Source of the DNA: a virus
DNA length: 37,834 nucleotides
Virus record (IMG/VR): IMGVR_UViG_3300036876_000071
Span: 1 to 37,834 of that record
Direction: 5' to 3' (one strand)
This document shows positions 14,371 to 23,120 of this stretch, piece after piece; positions within the stretch are counted from its first letter, which is position 1; each line of letters begins with the position of its first letter. The position numbers were made by a program, and so were the translations under genes. The notes under the pieces are model-generated. The model did not search any database. It was not told the DNA's origin and was given only the letters and a program-made list of their open reading frames with translations.

Positions 14371-16650
14371 TTATTCCTCCGTGCTTGCGGATTCCGGTTC
14401 CTCGAACATGCTCCGCCGTTTATTGGCCGCGTCGGTCAACGCCTTAAACCCGTCCTGAGCAATCCCGGCCATTGTCTCCGTCGCGCGGTGGCGTTGCTCC
14501 TGCTGAAATTCCTGCTCCCGATGCCGCAAAAGTTGCTGCGTCTCGGCCTCCTTGCTCCTGGACTTTTGCGCGGACTCCATCTGATGCTCGCGCAGTTTCA
14601 AGGCCATCTCCCCGCCAGCCCCGTTGCGCTGTGCCGCCGCCGCCTGCTTTTGCCGCATCTGCTCCCCGCGTTGGATGATGCCCCGCGCCAGATTGTCCTG
14701 TTGCATCTTGATTGTCTCGAACTGCTTGGCTTTGGGCTTTTGGGTCTGGTCTTGCGAGAACTGTTTCAGAGCCATACCGATGTAATTGCTCACGTTGGCC
14801 AGGCCGGTCGCCTCATCCTGCGTGGCCATGTTGTCGCGTTTCGTGATTTGCGCGATCTTCGCTGCGTAGAGCGGAAGCAGGGCTTCTAGTTGGTCAATCA
14901 CGTTGGCCTGCGACAGCGGCACGGGCACGCCTTCCATGAGGCAGGCAAAATAACCCACCATCTCGCGTTTGGCGTCCGTTTCCATGAGCGGGCCTTTGAG
15001 GGGCGCCCACCGCGCGGCCTTGCGCCAATCGTTGGTGACGATCAACAGGTATTCGTGCAAGACTTCCTGTTGCGCTTGCGGCGGCAGCATCGGGCGCACA
15101 GCCAAAAGCTCCTTGGCCATCGTCATGGCAATGGTGGGATTGCCCATGCCCAGGGGCGTCACTGGCTCCACAATCCACCGCTTGATTTTCAAGAAGTCAT
15201 CCGGGATACCCCCCTCTTTGCAGACCCTTTGAAATTCCTGCACGTCCTCATCGAATGAATTCGGGATGCAAAACCTGCGGCAAATCTCCCGGTCGGCCCC
15301 GGCTTCGTATTTGAACGCGGTCAGGAGGATGCTGCTCATCATGGCATTGACCTGCTCCATCTTTACCCGCGTCTCGAAAGCGGTCTGCTCCTTTTCCGTG
15401 CCCGTATCCGCCTGCTGAGTGTATTGGCTGGAAGCGTTGGCTTGCAGTTGCGTCAGTTGCGCGAACAGCGTCTCGACCAAGGCCGACTGAATCTGATGAC
15501 GCTCCGTTTGCGGCACGATGCTCACGCCCTTTTTCAAGACGCCCATGTTGCCAAATTGCTGGACGGATACCCTCGCCTTTTCCGGGTTGTCTTCCGTTTT
15601 CAACCAGATATTGAAGTTGTCATGGACATGCTGCAAGAGACGGTTGCGCGTCAGGTTCAAGTAAAACGTCGGCTCAAGCAGGATGTAACCCAGGCCCCGC
15701 ACCGCCGCGTATTTGAACGGCGGATCAACCGAAAGGTCGCCGAACTGGCAATGGATCAATTGCCGCCAAGAACCGCCTTCCGGCTCTCCGGGGTCATCTT
15801 TCGTGATGTCGTCAGGCCAGAGAAAGATGTCCTGATCCGCCCCCCGCACCGTATCCTGTTCCGGCACGACTCGCTGATACCATTGATCTCCCTGCTGAAA
15901 ATAGAAGTGCCACAGCGGAATGGTCGGAAGCGCGTCACTCCCGTAAGACCCTCCGTTTTGCTTGACCAACTCCATCAGTTTCTCCGGTTCCGTCTCGAAA
16001 TTGTAGTTGTTGGTCGCGTCGGTAAAATTGACTTCCTTGTAGTTTTTCAGGATGTTCGCCACGGCCTCCTTGTTCCACCGATTGTTTGGTTCCTCGGAAA
16101 AGGCCAGTTTCAGCAATTCCTCGACGGTGTAAGATTCGCGCGTGGCGAACCAAGTCAGGTTGGCAAAGTCCACGGTCGTATCGGTGGGTATCCGCACGTC
16201 GGCCATGGCCTTGAACTTGGGCAACCACTTCTCTCTATCGCGCCATACCATCGGCCCGACGCCATGCGTGACGACGCTTGACCAGCGGGATCGGTGAAGC
16301 TCAAAATATTCATTGCTCTCCCGCAGGGGGCGGTTGATTTCCTCCGTGATGAGGCTTTCCCATTCCGACTGATGTTCCGGCGGCGCATTTTTTAGTTTGA
16401 CGGTGAAAAAATACTGGTTGGATAAGAAGGCCTTTATAAGCTGGCCACGGGCCTTCACTAGAATTTCCAGCAGTTCCCCCCACTCGACATTGATTTTCAG
16501 GCCGAGCTTTTTGGCGGTTTCCTCGTCGAGGGGAGGGCAACCATTGGCGGAACGGAGCACCTTGCATCGGTTGCGGCCGCGCACGGCCTCGACCTCGTCG
16601 CCCGCCATGATGGTTTCAAGGACTTTTCCCGGCGTGGAAAAATTGCTCAT
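14371..16650 (-). CDS. Portal protein
   Basis: A 759-residue protein, the size of large podovirus-type portals, with the usual alpha-rich layout: an N-terminal region with WGELLEILVKARGQLIKAFLSNQYFF, a long middle crown/stem region with YILLEPTFYLNLTRNRLLQHVHD, and a Gln/Glu-rich coiled C-terminus (about 640-759) that suits a barrel. ATG 16650 was chosen over an upstream in-frame ATG at 16683 because it has GGAG six bases before it and overlaps the upstream stop as ATGA. The portal forms the dodecameric DNA channel at one head vertex and docks the terminase. Its gene follows TerL and two small genes, a common order. Confidence 0.8.
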   Translation of the reverse strand: MSNFSTPGKVLETIMAGDEVEAVRGRNRCKVLRSANGCPPLDEETAKKLGLKINVEWGELLEILVKARGQLIKAFLSNQYFFTVKLKNAPPEHQSEWESLITEEINRPLRESNEYFELHRSRWSSVVTHGVGPMVWRDREKWLPKFKAMADVRIPTDTTVDFANLTWFATRESYTVEELLKLAFSEEPNNRWNKEAVANILKNYKEVNFTDATNNYNFETEPEKLMELVKQNGGSYGSDALPTIPLWHFYFQQGDQWYQRVVPEQDTVRGADQDIFLWPDDITKDDPGEPEGGSWRQLIHCQFGDLSVDPPFKYAAVRGLGYILLEPTFYLNLTRNRLLQHVHDNFNIWLKTEDNPEKARVSVQQFGNMGVLKKGVSIVPQTERHQIQSALVETLFAQLTQLQANASSQYTQQADTGTEKEQTAFETRVKMEQVNAMMSSILLTAFKYEAGADREICRRFCIPNSFDEDVQEFQRVCKEGGIPDDFLKIKRWIVEPVTPLGMGNPTIAMTMAKELLAVRPMLPPQAQQEVLHEYLLIVTNDWRKAARWAPLKGPLMETDAKREMVGYFACLMEGVPVPLSQANVIDQLEALLPLYAAKIAQITKRDNMATQDEATGLANVSNYIGMALKQFSQDQTQKPKAKQFETIKMQQDNLARGIIQRGEQMRQKQAAAAQRNGAGGEMALKLREHQMESAQKSRSKEAETQQLLRHREQEFQQEQRHRATETMAGIAQDGFKALTDAANKRRSMFEEPESASTEE

Positions 16651-17054
16651 GTCAACTCCATTTCTATTTTTTGCCAGCACCACGTCGGGAATTGCTCCCT
16701 TTCCCTGGGTGACGTGTGGGCCTTGATGAACTCAATCGGCGTCCAGACTTTCAACGACAGGCAACATCCGCAGATGGAGCACATGTGGATTTGTTCATCA
16801 TGCGGCGTGGCCAGCTTCATGCGGTTTTTTACTTCAAGCTGTTCCCGGATGGCCGCCGCAATGGGGTCTTTGAAAAGCTTTTCCCACCACTTGGGGGATC
16901 TGTTATGGGGACAAGGATTACCGTTATCCCCAATGAGGCAAGCCACCGCACGGCCATTGGCGTACTCCTGCGGCACCGGCACGCCCTCGCCGAGCCAGTC
17001 CCGCAAGACTTGCGCTCCATTTGCATCCCGCCTTATTTCATCAAGCAGCCTCAT
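16647..17054 (-). CDS. Cys-rich zinc-ribbon phage protein between terminase and portal genes
   Basis: 135 residues. The N-terminal helix EIRRDANGAQVLRDWLGEG is followed by CLIGDNGNPCPHN and then HMCSICGCCLSLKVWTP, a Cys cluster (CxxCxCC) that probably binds zinc together with the His or the earlier Cys. This CxxCxC..-KVW-P pattern is one I associate with small conserved tailed-phage proteins found near packaging genes; function not known. Its stop overlaps the portal start by ATGA, and its own start is three bases after the preceding stop, so it is co-expressed with packaging genes. Confidence 0.75.
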   Translation of the reverse strand: MRLLDEIRRDANGAQVLRDWLGEGVPVPQEYANGRAVACLIGDNGNPCPHNRSPKWWEKLFKDPIAAAIREQLEVKNRMKLATPHDEQIHMCSICGCCLSLKVWTPIEFIKAHTSPREREQFPTWCWQKIEMELT

Positions 17055-17057
17055 ACG

Positions 17058-17381
17058 TCAAGAAACTTTTGCACCGCAGCCCTTGCAAGGACCGTTCAGT
17101 CCTGGGGTATCACCCATGATCGGCAGGTCATTCGACTGGCCGGGGTTGCACTCAATGCAGTAAAGCGGATCGTTCCCGCGGCTACTGCATTGGTATATGC
17201 TGATGTCTTCCATGGCTTCCCGGTAGGTCGCGCGTGGCAGGTTGTTCCCCTTGCGGAAGCCCCAAACCCGCTTGGCCATGTTTTCAATGACCGGCTCAGG
17301 GCCGAAACGATGGCCGTTTTGCTGGAAAAAATACCCGCCGCGCGGCGTCACGTCAAAAGATCGAAGTCGGTAGCAGGCCAT
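17058..17381 (-). CDS. Small Cys-rich protein next to the terminase gene
   Basis: A 107-residue protein starting in a TAATG overlap with the terminase stop. It has an aromatic-rich N-terminus (RGGYFFQQNGHRFGPEP) and six Cys: YQCSSRG, YCIEC, and CKGCG at the very end. CIEC and CKGC look like two zinc knuckle halves. It may be an accessory packaging or DNA-binding factor (small-terminase-like function cannot be excluded, as no small terminase is otherwise seen). I do not recognise the family. Confidence 0.65.
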   Translation of the reverse strand: MACYRLRSFDVTPRGGYFFQQNGHRFGPEPVIENMAKRVWGFRKGNNLPRATYREAMEDISIYQCSSRGNDPLYCIECNPGQSNDLPIMGDTPGLNGPCKGCGAKVS

Positions 17382-19267
17382 TATTTCACTCTTTCAAGAA
17401 GTCCGGCCTTGATGGCGTCCTCTTCAAGTTTTCGTTCGGTTTCAAACCAATCTTCTTCCTGTTTCTGTACATCTACCACGTCTTGGCCCAAACGTCCAAT
17501 GGTGAAACCGAGTTGCCGCGCCTTCTCGACGCCGATGGCGAGGCAGTCAAACAGGTCGGGTGACTTGCCCAAGCGTCGTTTCAAATCCTCCTTTTTCTTC
17601 GGGTCGGTCTTTGGTTCGACTTCGATCTTATCCCCGGACACCAGGTTGTAAATGCGCGCGCAGCCCTCGGCCATAACGTCCTCTAACAGCCCCCGCATCT
17701 GGCCAGCCTCGGCGGTGTATCGCGCCGAAAACCACATTTCAGAGACGAATTTCGAGTAATGCTCCCGGCAGGTCTTGAGCCGTTGCTGGCCCGTGGTTTT
17801 GTCCTCTGTGTAAAGGTCTGCCCGCACAGCCCGCTCGGTGGGTTGCGCGCCGGAATCAATCGCCGTTGGCACGCGCCGGCCAAACCGCCGGGCGAACGCC
17901 GCTCCGATCGTGCCCTTGCCGGTCGCGTCGTAACCTACATTCTCCGGCGGGATGACGTAGGTATGGCTCCCGTCTGGCATTTTCGTTTCGCCCAACTTCA
18001 CGGCGAGGGTGTTGGCGATTTGATCTTCCGGGGAAACCAGTTCGCCCGTCTTTGCATTGGTCAACGACAGGTCAATGCGAAACACGTCGTAAGGAGCAAT
18101 GTCCAATATCTCTTTTCCACTGGTGTCGTAACCAAACTTCATTTCCATGCCGATACAGCGATCTTCCCCTCCGTAGGTGGGGTCGAGGGCGTACAGGCGC
18201 GTCTGCTTGTCATCGGCCCACACAACGCCCTCCAGCGCGTGATTGTCGCGGCATATCTGGCGGGTGATGACGCGCGAAAGCGCGAAACCAACCTTCATTA
18301 CTCCCAGGATGAGACGGTAATAGTCGAAAGAGTTTGGCCCGGAATCGTGCGCGATGCGCGCGGCAAACTTCGGCCCGATGAGGCGCGGGTAAGGCTCCGG
18401 TTTGCCCGGTTTGACTTTGAAATTGTCCGAGTCCGGCCCGTACAGGTTGACGCATTTCCCGCCCATGAACTTGGTCGGCCAAACTTCGGTCGTGGTTGGT
18501 TCCGGGTGGTTCGCCCACCCCTCCAACGGCTCCGCCGTCCGCGAAAGCTGATCTTCCGGGTCGTGCTTCGGATTCCCTGACCCAATGATCTTTACGTTGC
18601 TGTTGGAGAACAGATGCGGCCAGGAACCGGAAAACCCTTCACTCATGAATTGAAGCTCGTCGCACACGTAAATAATGTTGTCCTGTTTCACGCCGGCCAA
18701 CGTGCCCAAGCCCACAAATCGGTTGCCCACGATGCAAGGACGGCAAATGACGCCCTTGCGGAATATCCGAATCTCGTCCTCATCCATGTTGTCGGTCGTG
18801 ATGGCGCGCTTGTACTGAACGATATGGCCCGGTATCCACGGATGAAGATTGCGCGCGTTTTGCCAGAGCATAGTCAATTCCGCCCACACCCCAATGTCCA
18901 GCTTGTCCATGGTGGTTGTGGAGAGGATGACCAGGGTGTTGTCCGGCTTGGCGAGATAGGACATGAGGGCGTATTCGACGGCGTGACTTGTTTTCTGAGT
19001 CGAGGCCGCACCCATGAGAATCGTCACGTCGTTCTCGATAAAGTTGTGGTACATCAAGTCCGTCCAGTGGTGACGGTAACGATCAGGCCACGCCAGACGG
19101 CGCGCGTTCATGTAATGCTCAAACAGGCCCAGCCCGCATGTTTCACCACGGCTGTCAATCCAACTTCCGCCCTTGGCGATACAGGCCAATTCGATTTGAA
19201 AGTCCGAGACTTCCACCGGCCAACCCGCGCCGTATTTGGCCTTGAGATTGAGTTTTTGCTTGCGCAT
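17381..19267 (-). CDS. terL: Terminase large subunit (ATPase/nuclease)
   Basis: 628 residues with both terminase domains. ATPase: a variant Walker A GAASTQKT (86-93, K92), Walker B IIYVCDEL (D203, E204) and a coupling motif GSGNP (229-233). Nuclease: RNase-H-type acidic residues D362 (LYALDPTYGGED), D447 (VGYDATGKG) and D571/D574 (SPDLFDCLAIG). The protein pumps DNA into the head through the portal and cuts the concatemer. The Walker A lacks the usual second Gly (normally GxxGxGKS/T), a recognised kind of variation in phage terminases. It starts 43 bases from the divergent gene at 19311. No clear Shine-Dalgarno precedes ATG 19267. Downstream are two Cys-rich genes and the portal in one overlapping series. 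Confidence 0.92.
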   Translation of the reverse strand: MRKQKLNLKAKYGAGWPVEVSDFQIELACIAKGGSWIDSRGETCGLGLFEHYMNARRLAWPDRYRHHWTDLMYHNFIENDVTILMGAASTQKTSHAVEYALMSYLAKPDNTLVILSTTTMDKLDIGVWAELTMLWQNARNLHPWIPGHIVQYKRAITTDNMDEDEIRIFRKGVICRPCIVGNRFVGLGTLAGVKQDNIIYVCDELQFMSEGFSGSWPHLFSNSNVKIIGSGNPKHDPEDQLSRTAEPLEGWANHPEPTTTEVWPTKFMGGKCVNLYGPDSDNFKVKPGKPEPYPRLIGPKFAARIAHDSGPNSFDYYRLILGVMKVGFALSRVITRQICRDNHALEGVVWADDKQTRLYALDPTYGGEDRCIGMEMKFGYDTSGKEILDIAPYDVFRIDLSLTNAKTGELVSPEDQIANTLAVKLGETKMPDGSHTYVIPPENVGYDATGKGTIGAAFARRFGRRVPTAIDSGAQPTERAVRADLYTEDKTTGQQRLKTCREHYSKFVSEMWFSARYTAEAGQMRGLLEDVMAEGCARIYNLVSGDKIEVEPKTDPKKKEDLKRRLGKSPDLFDCLAIGVEKARQLGFTIGRLGQDVVDVQKQEEDWFETERKLEEDAIKAGLLERVK

Positions 19268-19310
19268 TCGATTTATTATGCGTTATTTCCCCCATGATTG
19301 CGAGTTATTT

Positions 19311-19853
19311 ATGAACCCGACACCGTGCCTTCCCGCGTGCAATTCCGTTCCTGTTGTGACCAATGTTCCAGGGGTGCAAGGGCGACAAGGGAATCCGGGG
19401 CCCAATGGGTCAAGCTTCATGTCCAGCACCTACACCGCTTACGCCAGCGGCACTCCGGCTGTCTTGACATCGGTGATGACGGCCTTGGTGCTCGGTTCGA
19501 GCAGTCCCTCCGTCACACTCGGAGCGGCGGGGACATACCTGATTTTCGCGCGCGCGCGCTTTGACGGGGCGGGAGTCACAACGGCGTCCTCTTCAACCAA
19601 AATTTCCATTCAACTGTACAACACCAACAACGCCACGGGGCTTCTGGCCAATTCCAACAGGTCTTTCGTGCTTTACAATTACCTCAGCGCGCTCGGAACA
19701 GGCACGGTCGCCGAAATGGACATCCCTCCGCAAGTCTATATGACACCCACCGCCGGGGATACCATCGTCATGCAGGGCCAGTTGAGCGCGGGGCTGGGCG
19801 CGGGGACAGTCTCATGCGCCGAAGCGGACATCGTGGCGGTCAAAATAGCGTAA
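19311..19853 (+). CDS. Collagen-like, C1q/TNF-type virion surface protein
   Basis: 180 residues from ATG 19311, chosen because the longer frame would overlap the terminase start. A short N-terminal part with Pro and two Cys leads into GVQGRQGNPGPNG, four Gly-X-Y triplets as in collagen-like phage fibres. The rest, from about 30, is beta-rich with SVTLGAAGTYLIFARARF and ...MDIPPQVYMTPTAGDTIVM, resembling a C1q-like jelly roll used for trimer formation. It is probably a head or tail decoration fibre. It is the first gene of the 19-31 kb operon and is transcribed away from the terminase across a 43-base gap that must hold both promoters or leave one to read-through. Confidence 0.65.
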   Translation: MNPTPCLPACNSVPVVTNVPGVQGRQGNPGPNGSSFMSSTYTAYASGTPAVLTSVMTALVLGSSSPSVTLGAAGTYLIFARARFDGAGVTTASSSTKISIQLYNTNNATGLLANSNRSFVLYNYLSALGTGTVAEMDIPPQVYMTPTAGDTIVMQGQLSAGLGAGTVSCAEADIVAVKIA

Positions 19854-19857
19854 TCGT

Positions 19858-22320
19858 GTGCCGCCTCCATTCCAGCCTAAAACTCTTTACGACGCTCTGG
19901 GCGCGTTTGGCGGCGGTGTCAATGCGGGAGATTCACCCCTCGAAATCCCTGCCAACGTCATGGCGGGAGCCATCAATACGACCGTGCGCGGCAAATATGT
20001 CACCCACCGGCCTGCGTACTGGAAACGACCCATTCAGTATCTCCCGACTCCCCCCCCCAGCGGGCTTCCTCCGGTAAACCAGGTCCAGACTCCCGCCGTC
20101 CAGGCATTGACGTTCACTCAGGCCAGTTTTGTTGTCCCTGCAACCGGTGGGAGCATCACGCTCAATCTCCCCGCCCCTTATGTGGGAAACATCCGGGACT
20201 ATTTGTTGGTGCAAGCGGTAGGCGCGATAACTACTGGAAATCCCGGCGGGAATATCGGCGATTACTACGTTACGTCAATAACAGAGAGCACCGTCACTCT
20301 TTTATGCGACACTGGCAGCGCCGTCGCCGGCACCACGGTTACAGGGGCCACAAGTCCACTGGTGTTTGCCAACCTTGGGGTGATGGGGCCTCCCGTGTAC
20401 AATCCCGTCGTTCTTTCGCCCGTCCAATCCTCTGCTTTAGTGCAAGGCGCGGTTCAAAATGGCGTATTCCAGGGCGCGTGCTTCGCCTCTGACGACGCGG
20501 GAAACCCTTCGCTGGTCGCGCTTATTTCGCAAAGGCTTTTTCAGTTCCTTATTCTAGGAAACCAGATTTTGTGCTCGGAAATTTTCATTTACCCGGAAGG
20601 CCCGATCACACCCATACAACCCCAAGCATGGCTCTGGCAGGCGGAGAGGTGGGTGATTGTCCAAGACGGAGTCAACAACCCCATATTCCTCGACTTGAAC
20701 GGGGGCATGGGCGTTACACCGCAGTCTGGTGTGCCTAATTTCGGAACCGCTGTCCGTTCGCTTGGAATGACAGGCAGCGCGTCCTATGCCACGCTTATTA
20801 CGTCCGGGCCCGCAGTCTGGGTTATCCCGGCCATCGGCGCATCGTTCAGCGTAACTGTCTCGTCCGCCGCCAATCTGTCCGTTGGTTTGCAGGTGACGTT
20901 TTTGGGCTTTGGCACTTTCCAAGTTACCACTATTTCCGGGTTGACCGTGACGTTTGAAAACATCAATTCTCCCAATGTGGGGACGGAATTCTCGGTCGCG
21001 ACCATTTATTGGACGGCGACAACTCTTCTGCAAATGCCGCCCGGTTGCATGGGGGCCTACGGCCTTGGCCGAAACTGGCTGGCTCTGCCGGGCCGGATCA
21101 CGTTCATTGCTGGCGACATTGTGGACGGGGCTTCCGGCACGGCGGGATACAACTTCCGGGATGCGGTGTTGAACATGGCGGAGAATAGCTACATCACCGG
21201 CGGCGGCACGTTCTCCATCCCGGCCAGCGGCGGGGAAAGCATCCAGTCCATCATGTTCCTGTCCACGCTCGATGTCGCCTTGGGCCAGGGGCCAGTCCAG
21301 GTGTTTACCAATTTACGAGTTTTCTCTTGCAACGCGCCCGTTGACCGCCTGACGTGGCAGAGCTTGACTAACCCGATCCTTACCGTGGCCCTCATCGGCG
21401 CGGGGGCAGAGGGACAAAATTCCACCGTCATGGCCAATGGCGATCCTCTCTTTCGCAGCCAAGACGGAGTGCGTTCCCTCACGTTCTCCACCATCAACTT
21501 TTACAACCCGAACAACCTGTGGACGAATGTTCCCATCTCCTTTGAAGTCAGCCCGACGCTCTACAACGACAACTCCGCCCTCCTGCAGTACGGCTCCGCT
21601 ATCGTGTTCGATAATCGCTTCCTGATGACGTGCAATCCCGTCCAATGCGCGCAGGGGGTCTATTTCCCCGGCCTTGTCCCAATCAACTTCGACACGGCAA
21701 GCACGATCAAAACGCACGCGTCGCCGGTGTGGGATGGTGCCATTTGGACCGGAATGAACGTCCTGCAACTGAATTGCGGCGAAGTCGCCGGGTTGCCTCG
21801 TGCGTTCGCCTTCTGCCTCAACACGTCCAGTGCGGCCGCCGGGATTGAGATTTACGAAATCCTGCCGTCAAAAGGTCCGCTGGCGCAAACCAACGACTGG
21901 AATGGAACGGCTCTTGTTCCCATTCAATGGCAGTTCGATTCTCCCTCGCTCCGGTTCAAAGTGCCAAAAGACGAGCACGTTTACATGCAGTTGAGCAACG
22001 GTGAAATTTGGGTGGATGACATGGTCGGACCCGTGACGTTCAACGTCCAGTATAAGCCCGATCAATTCCCGTGCTGGACGCAGTGGCGGGAGTGGACTGC
22101 AACTTCCTCCATCGTGTGCGGAGTGCCGCCGCCGACCGTGTTCCCATCCTTCCCTCGCAGTTGCATCCCTCCGGCCAATCAGCGTCAGGTGTACTCGGGC
22201 GTCGGACCGCCAACGATTATCCCTGCCGTTCCGACCGCCATCTACTCGGATGTAACTAATCCAACGCAGCCAGCCATGTGGTTGTGGGCCAATTCCGCGT
22301 GGACAGAATTCATCGGATGA
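19858..22320 (+). CDS. Large beta-rich tail protein, nozzle (tail tubular B)-like
   Basis: 820 residues, starting with GTG at 19858 (a GTG at 19856 is out of frame). The N-terminus has GAFGGGVNAGDSPLEIPANVM...INTTVRGKYVTHRPAYWKRP; the GG-n-P-x-x-i-x-x-N-x-x-x-N-x-x-R-g-x-x-x-R-P arrangement is what I know from podovirus tail nozzles. Most of the rest is beta-rich, compatible with propeller and Ig-like inserts. The final 45 residues (776-820; GVGPPT...TAIYSDVTNP...WTEFIG) recur at the end of the next protein. It should form the tail tip or nozzle through which DNA leaves. The large surface-protein role is safe; the nozzle call is moderate. Confidence 0.6.
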   Translation: MPPPFQPKTLYDALGAFGGGVNAGDSPLEIPANVMAGAINTTVRGKYVTHRPAYWKRPIQYLPTPPPSGLPPVNQVQTPAVQALTFTQASFVVPATGGSITLNLPAPYVGNIRDYLLVQAVGAITTGNPGGNIGDYYVTSITESTVTLLCDTGSAVAGTTVTGATSPLVFANLGVMGPPVYNPVVLSPVQSSALVQGAVQNGVFQGACFASDDAGNPSLVALISQRLFQFLILGNQILCSEIFIYPEGPITPIQPQAWLWQAERWVIVQDGVNNPIFLDLNGGMGVTPQSGVPNFGTAVRSLGMTGSASYATLITSGPAVWVIPAIGASFSVTVSSAANLSVGLQVTFLGFGTFQVTTISGLTVTFENINSPNVGTEFSVATIYWTATTLLQMPPGCMGAYGLGRNWLALPGRITFIAGDIVDGASGTAGYNFRDAVLNMAENSYITGGGTFSIPASGGESIQSIMFLSTLDVALGQGPVQVFTNLRVFSCNAPVDRLTWQSLTNPILTVALIGAGAEGQNSTVMANGDPLFRSQDGVRSLTFSTINFYNPNNLWTNVPISFEVSPTLYNDNSALLQYGSAIVFDNRFLMTCNPVQCAQGVYFPGLVPINFDTASTIKTHASPVWDGAIWTGMNVLQLNCGEVAGLPRAFAFCLNTSSAAAGIEIYEILPSKGPLAQTNDWNGTALVPIQWQFDSPSLRFKVPKDEHVYMQLSNGEIWVDDMVGPVTFNVQYKPDQFPCWTQWREWTATSSIVCGVPPPTVFPSFPRSCIPPANQRQVYSGVGPPTIIPAVPTAIYSDVTNPTQPAMWLWANSAWTEFIG

Positions 22321-22323
22321 TTT

Positions 22324-22719
22324 ATGGACAACACACCACAACCCGGATTCACACCGCGACAAGGCCTGGGAGAACCAAGCGCGATCCCGGTGGACGTCGT
22401 CAACAACAGGCCGATGCGGAATGGGTTCACGTTCCAAACCCGGTTCGCCATCACCGGACACTGTGTCTTTTTGGGCGCGTTCTTCGAGTCCCAAACGCTT
22501 CCTATGCCGACTTTCGCCAAGATCGTTTGCTCTCCGCCTGTTCCTTCGACTCCTCCAACACCTCCTTCGGGCATCGTTTATCAGCAGCTGTTTTCCGGCA
22601 TTGGCCCCCCGACAATCACGCCGAAAGCCTCGACGGCGATTTACTCCGACGTGACCAACCCGGCGCAGCCCGCGTTCTATTTGTGGAACGGCGGCGTATG
22701 GACAGAGTTTATCGGTTGA
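22324..22719 (+). CDS. Small virion protein sharing a C-terminal domain with the nozzle-like protein
   Basis: 131 residues, beginning four bases after the preceding stop. Residues 1-72 are unique (RNGFTFQTRFAITGHCVFLGAFFES). A Pro-rich linker (PPVPSTPPTPPSG) leads to a 45-residue C-terminal domain that matches the end of the 820-residue protein at about 30 of 45 positions in my alignment, including the final WTEFIG. The shared domain ends both proteins exactly, which suggests a carried tag or binding module, for example for a common partner in the tail. No other family is recognised. Confidence 0.7.
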   Translation: MDNTPQPGFTPRQGLGEPSAIPVDVVNNRPMRNGFTFQTRFAITGHCVFLGAFFESQTLPMPTFAKIVCSPPVPSTPPTPPSGIVYQQLFSGIGPPTITPKASTAIYSDVTNPAQPAFYLWNGGVWTEFIG

Positions 22720-22740
22720 GCTACTATGAAAGCATAAACT

Positions 22741-23115
22741 ATGGGCTTTTTATCTGATTTAACCGGGGGATTGGTGGGCGGATCAAGCGGATCAAGCGGA
22801 TCAAGCGGATCGTCATCCAGCTCGTCGAAAAAGATCAAGACTGATCCCGCAACCCAATTCACATCATTAGCCGAAAATGCGTATCAATCTCCGACCGGCG
22901 AGGACTTGGAATCCCTTTTTCCTGGTCTTGCCGGCCTTTCGTCAACCGACTCGGCGGCCATCGCGTCCAACCTGTCTGGAATCCTGACGCCAGGGGGCGG
23001 CAGCACTTCGACCGCCAACCCAACCACTGCCCAAACCACGCCCACCGCATCGTCGCCCAATCCTGTTGACTCAGGGATAACGACTTCGGTGGATGCGGAC
23101 TTGGGTACTTACTGA
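22741..23115 (+). CDS. Low-complexity Gly/Ser-rich small protein
   Basis: 124 residues. After MGFLSDLTGGLVGG comes a run of GSS repeats encoded by near-perfect nonamers, then a Lys pair and a Ser/Thr/Pro-rich body with one short hydrophobic helix (SLFPGLAGLSSTDSAAIASNLSGIL). The composition suggests an internal or ejected virion protein that can unfold during passage, as small podovirus proteins near nozzle genes often are. No family motif. It is followed after five bases by the next gene. Confidence 0.6.
   Translation: MGFLSDLTGGLVGGSSGSSGSSGSSSSSSKKIKTDPATQFTSLAENAYQSPTGEDLESLFPGLAGLSSTDSAAIASNLSGILTPGGGSTSTANPTTAQTTPTASSPNPVDSGITTSVDADLGTY
22780..22810 (+). repeat. Tandem GGATCAAGC nonamers
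   Basis: Three exact copies at 22780-22788, 22789-22797 and 22798-22806 plus a partial fourth, encoding GSS repeats in the low-complexity virion protein. Slippage-prone. Confidence 0.9.
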
Positions 23116-23120
23116 CTATT

